Below, piece after piece: positions 48,941 through 57,229 of a stretch of 57,929 nucleotides of DNA. Position numbers and translations under genes: made by a program. Numbering within the stretch: the stretch's first letter is position 1; each line of letters starts with the position of its first letter. The DNA is from an uncultured Oscillibacter sp. (lineage in GTDB: Bacteria > Bacillota > Clostridia > Oscillospirales > Oscillospiraceae). The notes beneath the pieces were generated by a model that was given only the letters and a program-made list of their open reading frames with translations, searched no databases and was not told the DNA's origin. Location of the stretch: assembly GCA_910579435.1 (NCBI GenBank), contig CAJTVF010000011.1, forward strand, positions 1-57,929, in the 5' to 3' direction.

Positions 48941-50077
48941 TCACACTTCCGCGTAGTTCCCCAGGAAGTGGAACCGGGCGCAGCTCCGCTCCATCTCCTC
49001 CAGGCACGCCCGGACGCTGGGGTCCCGGAGGTCCGCCTCCAGCTCGATGAAGAAGATGAACTCAAAGTCGCTGCCGCTGACGGGGCAGGACTCCAGCTTC
49101 GTCATGTTGATATCCAGGGCCGCCAGCTTGGAGAGCATTTCGTACAGCGCGCCGGGCTTGTTCTCAAAGGCGATAATCAGGCTGACCCGGCTGGCCCCGG
49201 CGTAGATGACCGGGTCCTTGGCAACGCAGATGAAGCGGGTGTAGTTGTTGTCGCTGTTTTGGATCTGGCCGCCGATGCACTCCAGGCCGTACAGCGCCGC
49301 GCAGGCGTGGGAGGAGATGGCGGCGGCGCGGCGGTTCCCGGACTCCGCCACCAGCTTGGCGGCGGCGGCGGTGTTGTCGCAGGGGATGACCTTGACCCCC
49401 TTGAGCCCCTCCAGGAAGCGGCTGCACTGGCCGATGGCCTGCTGGTGGGAATAGATTTCCGTCACGTCCTCCAGCTTCACGCCGGGCAGGGCCAGCAGCT
49501 CGTGGCGGATGCACAGGCGGGTGGAGCGGACGATGGTGAGGCTGTGCTCCTGCAAAAGCTCGTACACCGCACGGACAGAGCCGTTGGAGCTGTTTTCAAT
49601 GGGCAGCACGCCGAACCTGCAGAAGCCCGCCTCCACGGCGGAGACCACCGCGTCGAAGGTCTTGACGTACATGATGCTCCCCCGGGGGAACAGGCGGTCG
49701 CAGGCCGCCTGGGAGTTGGCCCCCTCCACCCCCTGGCAGGCCACCAGGCCCGTCTGGGGGAACAGCTGGTCCCGGTTCTGAAGGCACGCCCGGACCTGGG
49801 CCCCCACCTTGGTGGGCGCGTCGATGAGCTCCGCCTGGCGGGACCGGGCCAGCTCAAAGAGGGTGGAGAAGAGGTGGTAGGCATAGCGCTCCCGGGAGCC
49901 GGCGTTTGCCGTCACCTTGGCCAGCACCGCCCGCTCCCGCTCCTTGTTCAATATGGGGAGATGGTGCTCGTTTTTATAGGCCGCCACTTCCTCGGCAAGG
50001 TCCATGCGCTCCAGGAAGAGCTGGAGCAATTGGCCGTCAACGGCGTCGATTTTGGCGCGGATGTCAGAAAGTTCCAT
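48941..50077 (-). CDS. pheA: bifunctional chorismate mutase/prephenate dehydratase (P-protein)
   Basis: PheA converts chorismate to prephenate and then to phenylpyruvate. The 378-residue protein has a chorismate mutase domain (1-85, IDAVDGQLLQLFLERM), a prephenate dehydratase domain (about 110-290; ACQGVEGANSQAACDRLF, GVLPIENSSNGSV, YSHQQAIGQCSRFL, NYTRFICVA) and a C-terminal ACT domain (about 295-370; AFENKPGALYEMLSKLAALDINMTKLES) that senses phenylalanine. It overlaps aroC by 14 bp. Confidence 0.96.
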   Translation of the reverse strand: MELSDIRAKIDAVDGQLLQLFLERMDLAEEVAAYKNEHHLPILNKERERAVLAKVTANAGSRERYAYHLFSTLFELARSRQAELIDAPTKVGAQVRACLQNRDQLFPQTGLVACQGVEGANSQAACDRLFPRGSIMYVKTFDAVVSAVEAGFCRFGVLPIENSSNGSVRAVYELLQEHSLTIVRSTRLCIRHELLALPGVKLEDVTEIYSHQQAIGQCSRFLEGLKGVKVIPCDNTAAAAKLVAESGNRRAAAISSHACAALYGLECIGGQIQNSDNNYTRFICVAKDPVIYAGASRVSLIIAFENKPGALYEMLSKLAALDINMTKLESCPVSGSDFEFIFFIELEADLRDPSVRACLEEMERSCARFHFLGNYAEV

Positions 50078-51155
50078 GGTTTCCCTCCAAAAGCATATCC
50101 AAAAGTACGGCGGCGGCCACCGCCTCCACCACCGGGACCGCCCGGTGGGCCACGCAGGGGTCGTGCCGCCCGTGAATGGTCAGGTCCGTGTCCTCCATGG
50201 CGGAAAGCCGGACGGTTTTCTGGGGCCTCCCGATGGACGGCGTGGGCTTCACCGCGGCCCGGAGGACCAGGGGCATGCCCGTGGTGATGCCGCCTAAGAT
50301 CCCCCCGGCGCGGTTGCTTTCCGCCCGGATTTGGCCGTCCTCCACGGTAAAGGGGTCGTTGTTCTCCGAGCCCCGGAGCCCGGCTGCCCGGAAGCCCTCG
50401 CCGAACTCCACGCCCTTCACCGCCGGGATGCCGAAAAGGGCGGCGGCCAGACGGTTTTCAACGCCGCCGAACATGGGCTCCCCCAGCCCGGCGGGGAGGC
50501 CGGTGGCGGCGCACTCAATCACGCCCCCTACGCTGTCCAGGCCGTTCTTTGCCTCCAGGATCGCGGAGCGCATCCGCTCCCCCGCCGCCTCGTCCAGGAC
50601 GGGGAAGGGCCTGGCGGCGATTTCCTCAAACAGCGCCGCCGTGGGACGCAGGGGGAAGGGCCGGTCGGGAATGCCCGCCACGGCGGCCAGGTGCGCCCCC
50701 ACGAATACTCCCCGGCGGGCCAGAATCTGCTTGGCGATTCCCCCTGCCACGCAGAGGGGGGCCGTCAGGCGGCCGGAGAAGTGCCCGCCGCCCCGCATGT
50801 CGGCCTGTCCGCCCCACTTGGCCCAGGCGGTGTAGTCCGCGTGTCCGGGGCGGGGCTTGTCCTGCAGCCCGCCGTAGTCCTTCGAGTGCTGGTCGGCGTT
50901 TTGGATGACCGCGCACAGCGGCGCGCCGCAGGTCCTGCCGTCCTCCAGACCGGAGAGGAACTCCGGAACGTCGGTTTCCCTCCGGGCGGTAGACAGGGGG
51001 CTGCCCCCGGGCCTCCGGCGGTCCAGGAACCGCTGCAATTCCTCCCGGTCGACCGCCTCCCCGGCGGGCAGGCCGTCCACAACGACGCCGATGGCCCTGC
51101 CGTGGGACTGGCCGAACACGCTGACCCGGAGCAGGTTTCCAAATTCAGAGGACAT
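50064..51155 (-). CDS. aroC: chorismate synthase
   Basis: AroC makes chorismate from EPSP using reduced FMN. The 363-residue protein has GNLLRVSVFGQSHGRAIGV, RRPGGSPLSTAR, RPGHADYT, RGGGHFSGRLT, GVENRLAAALF and GGITTGMPLVLR. The ATG at 51155 has GGGAGGTG upstream, overlapping the end of aroA by 11 bp. Length is typical. Confidence 0.96.
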   Translation of the reverse strand: MSSEFGNLLRVSVFGQSHGRAIGVVVDGLPAGEAVDREELQRFLDRRRPGGSPLSTARRETDVPEFLSGLEDGRTCGAPLCAVIQNADQHSKDYGGLQDKPRPGHADYTAWAKWGGQADMRGGGHFSGRLTAPLCVAGGIAKQILARRGVFVGAHLAAVAGIPDRPFPLRPTAALFEEIAARPFPVLDEAAGERMRSAILEAKNGLDSVGGVIECAATGLPAGLGEPMFGGVENRLAAALFGIPAVKGVEFGEGFRAAGLRGSENNDPFTVEDGQIRAESNRAGGILGGITTGMPLVLRAAVKPTPSIGRPQKTVRLSAMEDTDLTIHGRHDPCVAHRAVPVVEAVAAAVLLDMLLEGNHGTF

Positions 51156-52368
51156 GGACCGCACCTCCCAAAGTTTCGTAATCCCGCCAGAAGTTCGGGT
51201 AGGACTTCTTCACCGCCTCCGCCCCCCGGATTACCACGGGGCCCTGGCAGCGGGCGGCCGCCACGGCGGCGGCCATGACGATGCGGTGGTCGTTGGCCCC
51301 GTCCACCGTGCCGCCGGGGAGGGTGGACACGCCGTAGACCGTCAATCCGTCCTCCTCCTCGGAGACCGCGCCCCCCAGGGCCCTGAGCATTTGGGCCACG
51401 GTGGTCAGGCGGTCGCTCTCCTTCAGCCGGAGGCGGGCGGCGTGGGTGAAACGGGTGGTCCCCCGCCGGACGGCGGCCATCACCGCCAGGGGCGGCAGAA
51501 GGTCCGGGCAGTCGGAGAGGTTGATTTCGACCTCCCCGGCGAGGGACAGCTTTTTGTAATGGGCCACCACCGCCGCGTCCCCCTGGGTGGAGTGGCCCTT
51601 GAGGCCCCGGAGCCGCAGGTTGCCGCCCAGGGCGATGGCGGCGTACCAGAAGGCCGCCTGGGACCAGTCGGCCTCCACGGTCTCCTCAAAGGGGCTGTAG
51701 ACCCCCGGCTCCACGCCGAACCCGTTGAGCCGGGGGGACCAGCGCACCCGGACGCCGCAGCGCTCCAGCACGCCCATGGTCATGGCGGTATAGGAGGCGG
51801 ACTCCAGCTTCGTAGTGCTGACGACCACGCTGGGCCCGTCCAGCAGGGGCAGGGCCAGGAGCAGCCCGGTGAAAAACTGGCTGGACACGTCCCCCCGGAG
51901 GCGGTATTCGCCGGGGGACAGGCTCCCCCGGATGGTAAGTACGCCGTCCTCCTGGGCATAGGAAACGCCCTTTTGGTCAAACAGGCCGAAGTAGGGCTGC
52001 TGGGGCCGCTCCATCAGCCGCCCCCGGCCCGTGAAAATCCCCCCCTGGTCCATGGTCAGGGCAATGGGGATCAGAAAGCGGAGGGTGGACCCGGATTCCC
52101 CGCAGTCAAACCGGGGCAGGTCCCCGAAGGGGCGGCGCTCCCCGCCGATGCCGGCGATGCGGAGGCCGTCCTCCGCGGCCTCCCACCGGGCCCCCAGGGC
52201 CTCCATGCAGCGGAGGGTGGCCTCCACGTCCTCGGAGAAGGACACGTTTTGAATGACGCTGGTCCCCGCCGCCAGGGCGGCGGCGATGACATAACGGTGG
52301 GCCAGGGACTTGCTGGGGGGCGGCGTGACCACGCCGGAGAGGCGGCGGGGCGTGATTCGAACGTCCAT
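51145..52368 (-). CDS. aroA: 3-phosphoshikimate 1-carboxyvinyltransferase (EPSP synthase)
   Basis: AroA transfers the enolpyruvyl group of PEP to shikimate 3-phosphate. The 407-residue protein has the N-terminal PPSKSLAHRYVIAAALA, the phosphate-binding DCGESGSTLRFLIPIALTM and the C-terminal KESDRLTTVAQMLRALG and NDHRIVMAAAVAA. It starts immediately after the aroB stop (TAG-ATG). Class I or II sensitivity to glyphosate cannot be judged confidently. Confidence 0.95.
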   Translation of the reverse strand: MDVRITPRRLSGVVTPPPSKSLAHRYVIAAALAAGTSVIQNVSFSEDVEATLRCMEALGARWEAAEDGLRIAGIGGERRPFGDLPRFDCGESGSTLRFLIPIALTMDQGGIFTGRGRLMERPQQPYFGLFDQKGVSYAQEDGVLTIRGSLSPGEYRLRGDVSSQFFTGLLLALPLLDGPSVVVSTTKLESASYTAMTMGVLERCGVRVRWSPRLNGFGVEPGVYSPFEETVEADWSQAAFWYAAIALGGNLRLRGLKGHSTQGDAAVVAHYKKLSLAGEVEINLSDCPDLLPPLAVMAAVRRGTTRFTHAARLRLKESDRLTTVAQMLRALGGAVSEEEDGLTVYGVSTLPGGTVDGANDHRIVMAAAVAAARCQGPVVIRGAEAVKKSYPNFWRDYETLGGAVHVL

Positions 52369-53436
52369 CTACGCCTCCCATCCCGCCCGAATGACGGGCA
52401 GCAGCTCCGTCACGGGCACGGTTTTCAATTCGCACAGGCCGATGCGCTTTGGAACCACCAGGGTGATGCTTCCGCCGGAGCGCTTCTTATCCGCAAGCGC
52501 CGCCTCCGCCAGGGCCCCGGGGGAAAATTCCGTGGAAACCGGCAGTCCCTGCGCTTCCAGGCACCTGCCAACGCGGTCCGCGACGGGCCCGTTGGTCCAG
52601 CCCAGCCGTTCCGCCGCCCGGGCCATGACAGCCAGGCCCGCCGCCACGGCGCGGCCGTGGGGGACGGCATAGCCGCTGCACTTTTCAATGGCGTGGCCCA
52701 CGGTGTGGCCCAGGTTTAAGAGCTTCCGCTCTCCCTGCTCCTTCTCGTCCCGCTCCACCACCCCGGCCTTGTAGGCCACGCACCGGGCGATTACCTCCGC
52801 CGGGTCCGCTTTCAGCGTGCCGTCCTCAAAGAGGGCAAACAGGCTCTCGCCGCAGAGGACCCCGGTCTTGACCGCCTCCGCCGCCCCATCGGCCAGGACC
52901 GGCTGCGGCAGGGTCCTGAGGCAGTCCGTATCGCAGAGGACGGCGGCGGGCTGGAGGAAGGCTCCCGCCAGGTTTTTCCCGGCCCCCAGGTCGATAGCGG
53001 TCTTGCCGCCCACCGAGGAATCCACGGCGGACAGCAGGGTCGTCGGCATCTGCACATACCGGATGCCCCGGAGGTAACAGGCGGCGGCAAAGCCCGCCAT
53101 ATCCCCCACGACCCCGCCGCCCAGGGCAATCAGGCAGTCCGTGCGGGTCAGGTGCTCCTTTGCCAGAAATTCCAGGATCGCGGAGAGGGTGGTCATGTTT
53201 TTGTGCTCCTCCCCGGCGGGAAATTCATAGGCGCTGGCCTCGTACCCCGCCGTTTTCAGACTCTCCGTGACGGTCTCCAGGTACAGCGGGCCCACGGCGG
53301 AATCGGTGACCACCGCCATATGGCAGGGGGAAATGGCCTTGCGCAGCAGCTGCCCGCATTTTTTCAGCAGGCTGGGGCCGATGATGGCCGTATAGGCGGG
53401 AACGGTGTTCACCCGTATCTCTTTACAGTCCGGCAT
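52369..53436 (-). CDS. aroB: 3-dehydroquinate synthase
   Basis: AroB cyclises DAHP to 3-dehydroquinate with NAD and a divalent metal. The 355-residue protein has CLIALGGGVVGDMAGFAAACYLRG, VQMPTTLLSAVDSSVGGKTAIDLGAGKNLAGAF, the LADGAAEAVKTGVL segment and NLGHTVGHAIEKCSGY. Length is normal. It begins 13 bp after tyrA. Confidence 0.96.
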   Translation of the reverse strand: MPDCKEIRVNTVPAYTAIIGPSLLKKCGQLLRKAISPCHMAVVTDSAVGPLYLETVTESLKTAGYEASAYEFPAGEEHKNMTTLSAILEFLAKEHLTRTDCLIALGGGVVGDMAGFAAACYLRGIRYVQMPTTLLSAVDSSVGGKTAIDLGAGKNLAGAFLQPAAVLCDTDCLRTLPQPVLADGAAEAVKTGVLCGESLFALFEDGTLKADPAEVIARCVAYKAGVVERDEKEQGERKLLNLGHTVGHAIEKCSGYAVPHGRAVAAGLAVMARAAERLGWTNGPVADRVGRCLEAQGLPVSTEFSPGALAEAALADKKRSGGSITLVVPKRIGLCELKTVPVTELLPVIRAGWEA

Positions 53437-53449
53437 TGGCGGTCCTCCT

Positions 53450-54286
53450 TTAATTTCCTCCGGCGGCGGCCTTCAACTCCCGGCCCTCCCGCAGAAGGGC
53501 CCGGACCCGCTCCGCGTCGCCGGATTTCAGCGCGTCGGAATAGGCGGTCAGGTTTTCAATCAGAATATCCAGCTCCTTCACCAGATAGTCCGCGTCGTCC
53601 AAAAACAGCTCCGTCCACATGTTCTCGTCCAGCCGGGCCACCCGGGTCATGTCCTGGAAGCTCCCGGCGGAGAAGCCCCGGCGGCGCTGGGCCTCCGGCG
53701 ACTTCACGTAGGCGCTGGAGGTGATATGAGCCAGCTGGGAGGTGAAGGCGATGATGCGGTCGTGCTCCTCCGGGTCGGAGAAGGTGAGCCCGGCAAAGCC
53801 GATATCCAGGAAAAAGGATTTCAGGGTCTCCAGGAGCTGCATGTCCGTCCGCTTGTCCGGCGTGAGGATCATGGAGGCCCCCACGTACAAATCCTCGCTG
53901 GAGGCGGTAAAGCCCCCCCGCTCCCGGCCCGCCATGGGGTGCCCGCCGATGTAGGCGAAGCCGTGCTCCTCCGCCATGGGGGCCAGCGCCTCCACCACCA
54001 CCCGCTTCACGCCGCACAGGTCCACCACAATGGCGGATTTGGAGATATTCTCCGCGTGGTCCCGGACCCACTGTATGGCCGCGCCGGGGCAGACGGCAAC
54101 CAAAATCAAATCGCACGACCGCAGGTTTTCCTCCGTCAGGGGGCCGTCCATGGCCCCGCTCATCCGGGCCAGGGCCATGGTCTCCTGGTCCAGGTCCGCG
54201 CCCCAGACGGTGTGGGCCGTCCGGGCCTTGACGCTCTTCGCCATGGACCCGCCGATGAGGCCCAGGCCCACAATGCCGACATTCAT
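53450..54286 (-). CDS. tyrA: prephenate dehydrogenase
   Basis: TyrA oxidises prephenate to 4-hydroxyphenylpyruvate. The 278-residue protein begins with the NAD site MNVGIVGLGLIGGSMAKS and has the catalytic GGHPMAGRERGGF and HITSSAYV regions. There is no chorismate mutase or ACT domain. The ATG at 54286 has GGGAGGATAC upstream. It follows the disrupted gene at 54301-55118 by 14 bp. Confidence 0.93.
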   Translation of the reverse strand: MNVGIVGLGLIGGSMAKSVKARTAHTVWGADLDQETMALARMSGAMDGPLTEENLRSCDLILVAVCPGAAIQWVRDHAENISKSAIVVDLCGVKRVVVEALAPMAEEHGFAYIGGHPMAGRERGGFTASSEDLYVGASMILTPDKRTDMQLLETLKSFFLDIGFAGLTFSDPEEHDRIIAFTSQLAHITSSAYVKSPEAQRRRGFSAGSFQDMTRVARLDENMWTELFLDDADYLVKELDILIENLTAYSDALKSGDAERVRALLREGRELKAAAGGN

Positions 54287-54662
54287 AGTATCCTCCCGAT
54301 TCATATGGTCTCCGCCGCTTCAGCCCGGATAAGCTCCGGGCTCCATCGCGCGTAACCGTTGTTTTTGCCTGTCTGCGGGGAAGTAAAATCGCGAACCGCC
54401 CCCGCCAATGGAATGGCTTTGTCTTTCAGATACGCGATTGTCCTTGAAAATGTATCATCATTTTCACATTCTACGCAGATATATTCATAGCCGGGAATCG
54501 TCCGCTTTGTCCAGCCGCCGGGAGCTTCCGCGCGGTCATAACATTCTGCTCCCGCAAGATAAAGTCCTTTGCGGAAATCCTCCCATGGGTTGAATGAACG
54601 GGAGAAATCGGACATGGCTCCCCATATGCCAAGTATGTTTCCATTTGTGTCTTTTTTGGCTG

Positions 54663-54823
54663 GGCCTTGTTTGAAAATTGGCGGAATGCCCAACGGTGAG
54701 AGATTTTTTCGCCAATCAAGGCAAATTTTCGCGGGCGGGCTGACGCCCGGCAAGAAAATTTAACGCAGAGCGGCGGAAAAAGATCCGCCGTTTTGGGCGT
54801 TCAGACTTTTTTCAAACAAGGCC
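54663..54823 (+). mobile_element. family-2 MITE-like element, complete (161 bp), inside the GyrI-like gene
   Basis: Terminal repeats GGCCTTGTTTGAAAA / TTTTCAAACAAGGCC. Left border is TG (mutated TA), right border TA (54824-54825). The interior stem differs from other copies (AAATTTTC / GAAAATTT; GCGGGC-TGAC-GCCCGC) while the loops are kept. Confidence 0.93.
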
Positions 54824-54894
54824 TAAATGCCGCGCTTCTTCAAAATGGGAATTTGCATCCGCCCATAATCTTGGAATAAAGCCGTCTCCGTCTA

Positions 54895-55055
54895 GGCCTT
54901 GTTTGAAAATTGGCGGAATGCCGGATTTGGGCAGATTTTATTGCCAGGCAAGGCGATTTGACGCGGGAATCCTGACGGATTTCAAGTCAAATCAACGCAG
55001 TCCTGGCGGAAAAAGATGCCCAGAGACGGCGTTTTGCAATTTTTCAAACAAGGCC
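54895..55055 (+). mobile_element. family-2 MITE-like element, complete (161 bp), inside the GyrI-like gene
   Basis: Terminal repeats GGCCTTGTTTGAAAA / TTTTTCAAACAAGGCC; TA at 54893-54894 and 55056-55057. Closely similar to the copy at 15755. Confidence 0.95.
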
Positions 55056-55219
55056 TAAAGTGGACCCCTCTTTTCCTATTACAACAAAAGACTCTTTTAT
55101 ACATGTTTCGACTATCATGTTTCTTCCCCGCAAACCTGTGTGGGTTTTGCGTGCCAATCGCCGTCCGGACCCCTAAAGCCGCCGCAGCGCAAGTCATCCG
55201 GGCAGCTCTCCCCTTACTT

Positions 55220-56242
55220 TCAAGGAAGGGCGGGGTCCAGGCCCCGCATAAAGGCGTGGAGCTTCAAGAGCTTCTTTGCCAGGGGGTCGAACACGTCCGG
55301 CTTCAGGGACTGGGGCCCGTCGCACAGGGCGTGGGCCGGGTCGTTGTGGACCTCGATCTGGAGGCCGTCGGTCCCGGCGGCCACGGCGGCCCGGGCCAGG
55401 GGCTCCACCAGCCAGTATTTGCCCGTGGCGTGGCTGGGGTCGATGATGATGGGCAGGTGGGTCAGGGTCCGCATCACCGGAATGGCGGCCACGTCCAGGG
55501 TGTTCCGGGTATAGCTCTCAAAGGTGCGGACGCCCCGCTCGCAGAGGATTACGTTCTCGTTTCCGCTGGCCATGACGTACTCGGCGCTCATGAGCCACTC
55601 CTCGTAGGTGGCGGACATACCCCGCTTGATCATGACGGGCCTGTCCTGGTGCCCCACGGCCTTGAGCAGGTCGAAGTTCTGCATGTTCCGGGCCCCGATC
55701 TGGATGACGTCCACGTCCTTAAACAAGGGAAGCTGGGTCACGTCCATCAGCTCCGTCACAATGGGCAGTCCCGTCTCCTGCCGGGCGGTCTTCAAGTACT
55801 CCAGGCCCGTGGCCCCCAGGCCCTGGAAGGCGTAGGGGGAGGTCCGGGGCTTGAAGGCCCCGCCCCGGAGCATGGTGGCCCCGGCGGCCTTCACGGCCCT
55901 GGCGATGGCGACCACCTGCTCCTCGCTCTCCACGGAGCAGGGGCCCGCCATGATGGTCAGGGTGCCCCCGCCGATCTGGGTGTTCCCCACGGGGATGACG
56001 GTGTCCTCCGGGTGGAACTTCCGGTTGGCGTTCTTGTAGGGCTCCTGGACCCGCTTCACGTCCTGCACAATGTCCAGGGCGGCGATGAGGTCGATGTCCA
56101 GCTTGGAGGTGTCGCCCACCAGGCCCAGGATGGTGTTGGCCTCGCCGATGCTGGTGTGGATGGTAACGCCCTTCTCCTGGAGCCAGGTAATGAGGCTTTC
56201 CAGCTGGTCGCGGTTGGGGTTGTGCTTCAAAATGACAATCAT
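55220..56242 (-). CDS. aroF: 3-deoxy-7-phosphoheptulonate synthase (DAHP synthase), type I beta with FL domain
   Basis: This enzyme joins PEP and erythrose 4-phosphate in the first shikimate step. The 340-residue protein has an N-terminal ferredoxin-like regulatory domain (about 1-70) and the KDO8P-type synthase barrel with GGGTLTIMAGPCSVESEEQ, RGGAFKPRTSPYAFQGLG, DVIQIGARNMQNF, LCERGVRTFE and IIDPSHATGKYWL. AGGAGG precedes the ATG at 56242. It is the first enzyme gene after the leader-peptide attenuator, so its expression probably sets that of the operon. Confidence 0.95.
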   Translation of the reverse strand: MIVILKHNPNRDQLESLITWLQEKGVTIHTSIGEANTILGLVGDTSKLDIDLIAALDIVQDVKRVQEPYKNANRKFHPEDTVIPVGNTQIGGGTLTIMAGPCSVESEEQVVAIARAVKAAGATMLRGGAFKPRTSPYAFQGLGATGLEYLKTARQETGLPIVTELMDVTQLPLFKDVDVIQIGARNMQNFDLLKAVGHQDRPVMIKRGMSATYEEWLMSAEYVMASGNENVILCERGVRTFESYTRNTLDVAAIPVMRTLTHLPIIIDPSHATGKYWLVEPLARAAVAAGTDGLQIEVHNDPAHALCDGPQSLKPDVFDPLAKKLLKLHAFMRGLDPALP

Positions 56243-56276
56243 GGCGGATTCCTCCTAAAAATCGTTCGTGATACGC

Positions 56277-56338
56277 AAAAGGCCCGCAGCCGGTCTGGCT
56301 GCGGGCCGCTTCGTACACTTGTCCTGAGACAGGACCGG
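56277..56338 (-). promoter_or_regulatory. attenuator: terminator with alternative pairing upstream of aroF
   Basis: On the minus strand GGCCCGCAGCC-AGAC-CGGCTGCGGGCC followed by TTTTGCG (56277-56307) is an intrinsic terminator. The CCGGTC copy after the leader stop codon (complement of 56333-56338) can pair instead with the GACCGG inside the terminator (complement of 56290-56295), and GTCCTG-TCT-CAGGAC forms a competing hairpin. This is the layout of ribosome-position-controlled attenuation. Confidence 0.75.
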
Positions 56339-56342
56339 AAGC

Positions 56343-56444
56343 TCACACACGCTCGTTTTCAGCCAAACCACGAAAAGCCTTACCAAAATCGGTAAAGCTA
56401 AAGTAGAAATAGCCATATTCAGCGGTGCGGGCAATAGCGGTCAT
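56343..56444 (-). CDS. aromatic-rich leader peptide of the aro operon
   Basis: A 33-codon ORF starts at ATG 56444, with AGGGGA eight bases upstream, and ends at TGA 56345-56343. The peptide has the concentrated stretch EYGYFYFSFTDF (3 Tyr and 4 Phe in 12 residues). The stop lies directly before the attenuator hairpins. Ribosome stalling when Tyr/Phe-tRNA is low would favour antitermination and expression of aroF and the genes after it. Too short for standard gene finders. Confidence 0.8.
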   Translation of the reverse strand: MTAIARTAEYGYFYFSFTDFGKAFRGLAENERV

Positions 56445-56479
56445 GATCGGGTTCCCCTTTTTGCTCTTTAGATGTTTAA

Positions 56480-56508
56480 AGCATAACACAACGTTTCCAA
56501 AATGAAAA
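56480..56508 (-). promoter_or_regulatory. probable promoter of the aro leader transcript
   Basis: On the minus strand TTTTCA (56503-56508), 17 bases, TATGCT (56480-56485) with TG one base before the -10 box. Weak but correctly placed, about 36 bp before the leader peptide start. Confidence 0.5.
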
Positions 56509-56567
56509 CTGTGAGTTCTTACAAATGCGCCGGATAAAAAAGGCCGCTCTTTGTGCGCGTCCGCCAG

Positions 56568-57113
56568 TCATGCCGCGGGAAGGCACCCCGCCATTAAGAG
56601 GCTGGTGGCCTTGAGGATGTAGTTGGCGTCCCGGACCATGCTGGCGCGGGTGGCCATGTACTGCTCGTGGAGCTCCTCCAGGGCGGCGACCAGATCCCGG
56701 CGGGCCTGCTGGCGGCGGAGGTGCTGGTGGGCCAGATAGCCCCGCATGAAGCGGCGGAAATCCGTCTCGTAGTTGTGGTGGTCCAGCATGCTGTTGGGGT
56801 AGTCGGGATTGTGGGGGTATGTATAGGCGTCGGCCAGGTAGTGGGTCAGCTTGCCCAGGGTATAGTACTGCCAGATGGTCCACCGCCGGCGGCGCTGGAG
56901 CTTTAAAATCCTGGCGTTGATATAGGCCCGGGAGTTGTTGTAATTGTGGCCCTTGAGCTTGTTGTAGTGCAAGGAGCCCTTCAGATAGCTGAAGGGGTTC
57001 ACGTCCGGCTGGAACGAACCGAAGAGAAAGGCCAGCTCAAAGCGCCGGGCGGAGAAGCCCGTCTCACTGCGCAGCAGTGTCCGGGCCAAAAGGGTGTGGG
57101 TGCGTTTCTGCAA
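56568..57113 (-). CDS. zinc-dependent phospholipase C-like protein
   Basis: The 181-residue protein resembles the zinc-dependent phospholipase C/S1-P1 nuclease-like domain family of Clostridia: LFGSFQPDVNPFSYLKGS, GHNYNNSRAYI, WQYYTLGKLTHYLADAYTYPHN (metal-binding His and Asp residues) and LDHHNYETDFRRF. There is no signal peptide, so a cytoplasmic location is likely. The true substrate is unknown. A weak ribosome site (AGGAGGA) lies upstream of the ATG at 57113. Confidence 0.82.
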   Translation of the reverse strand: MQKRTHTLLARTLLRSETGFSARRFELAFLFGSFQPDVNPFSYLKGSLHYNKLKGHNYNNSRAYINARILKLQRRRRWTIWQYYTLGKLTHYLADAYTYPHNPDYPNSMLDHHNYETDFRRFMRGYLAHQHLRRQQARRDLVAALEELHEQYMATRASMVRDANYILKATSLLMAGCLPAA

Positions 57114-57229
57114 AGTTAGCTCCTCCTAACCGAGAAATTAGGTTTAGTTTAACATATTCCCGGGCAGGATGCAAGGGGAGGATTGTAAAAAAATATTGCA
57201 TAATATTGGTTATTTTCACGATTATTTAT

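Larger units (their letters stand above)
54301..55118 (-). pseudogene. GyrI-like effector-binding-domain gene split by two MITE-like elements
   Basis: Three segments of one frame are seen on the minus strand: a start at 55118 (MIVETCIKESFVVIGKEGSTL, 21 aa, after GGGGAAG), a middle segment 54825-54894 (DGDGFIPRLWADANSHFEEARHL, 23 aa) and the remaining 119 aa (AKKDTNGNILGIWGAMSDF... to ...AEAAETI). Joined, they give a 163-residue protein like GyrI/AraC effector-binding proteins (IPGYEYICVECE, YLKDKAIPLAGAVRDF). Both gaps are 161-bp family-2 elements at TA sites; removing each with one TA restores the frame exactly (TTA-GAC and TTA-GCC joints). The gene lies between aroF and tyrA. Confidence 0.85.
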
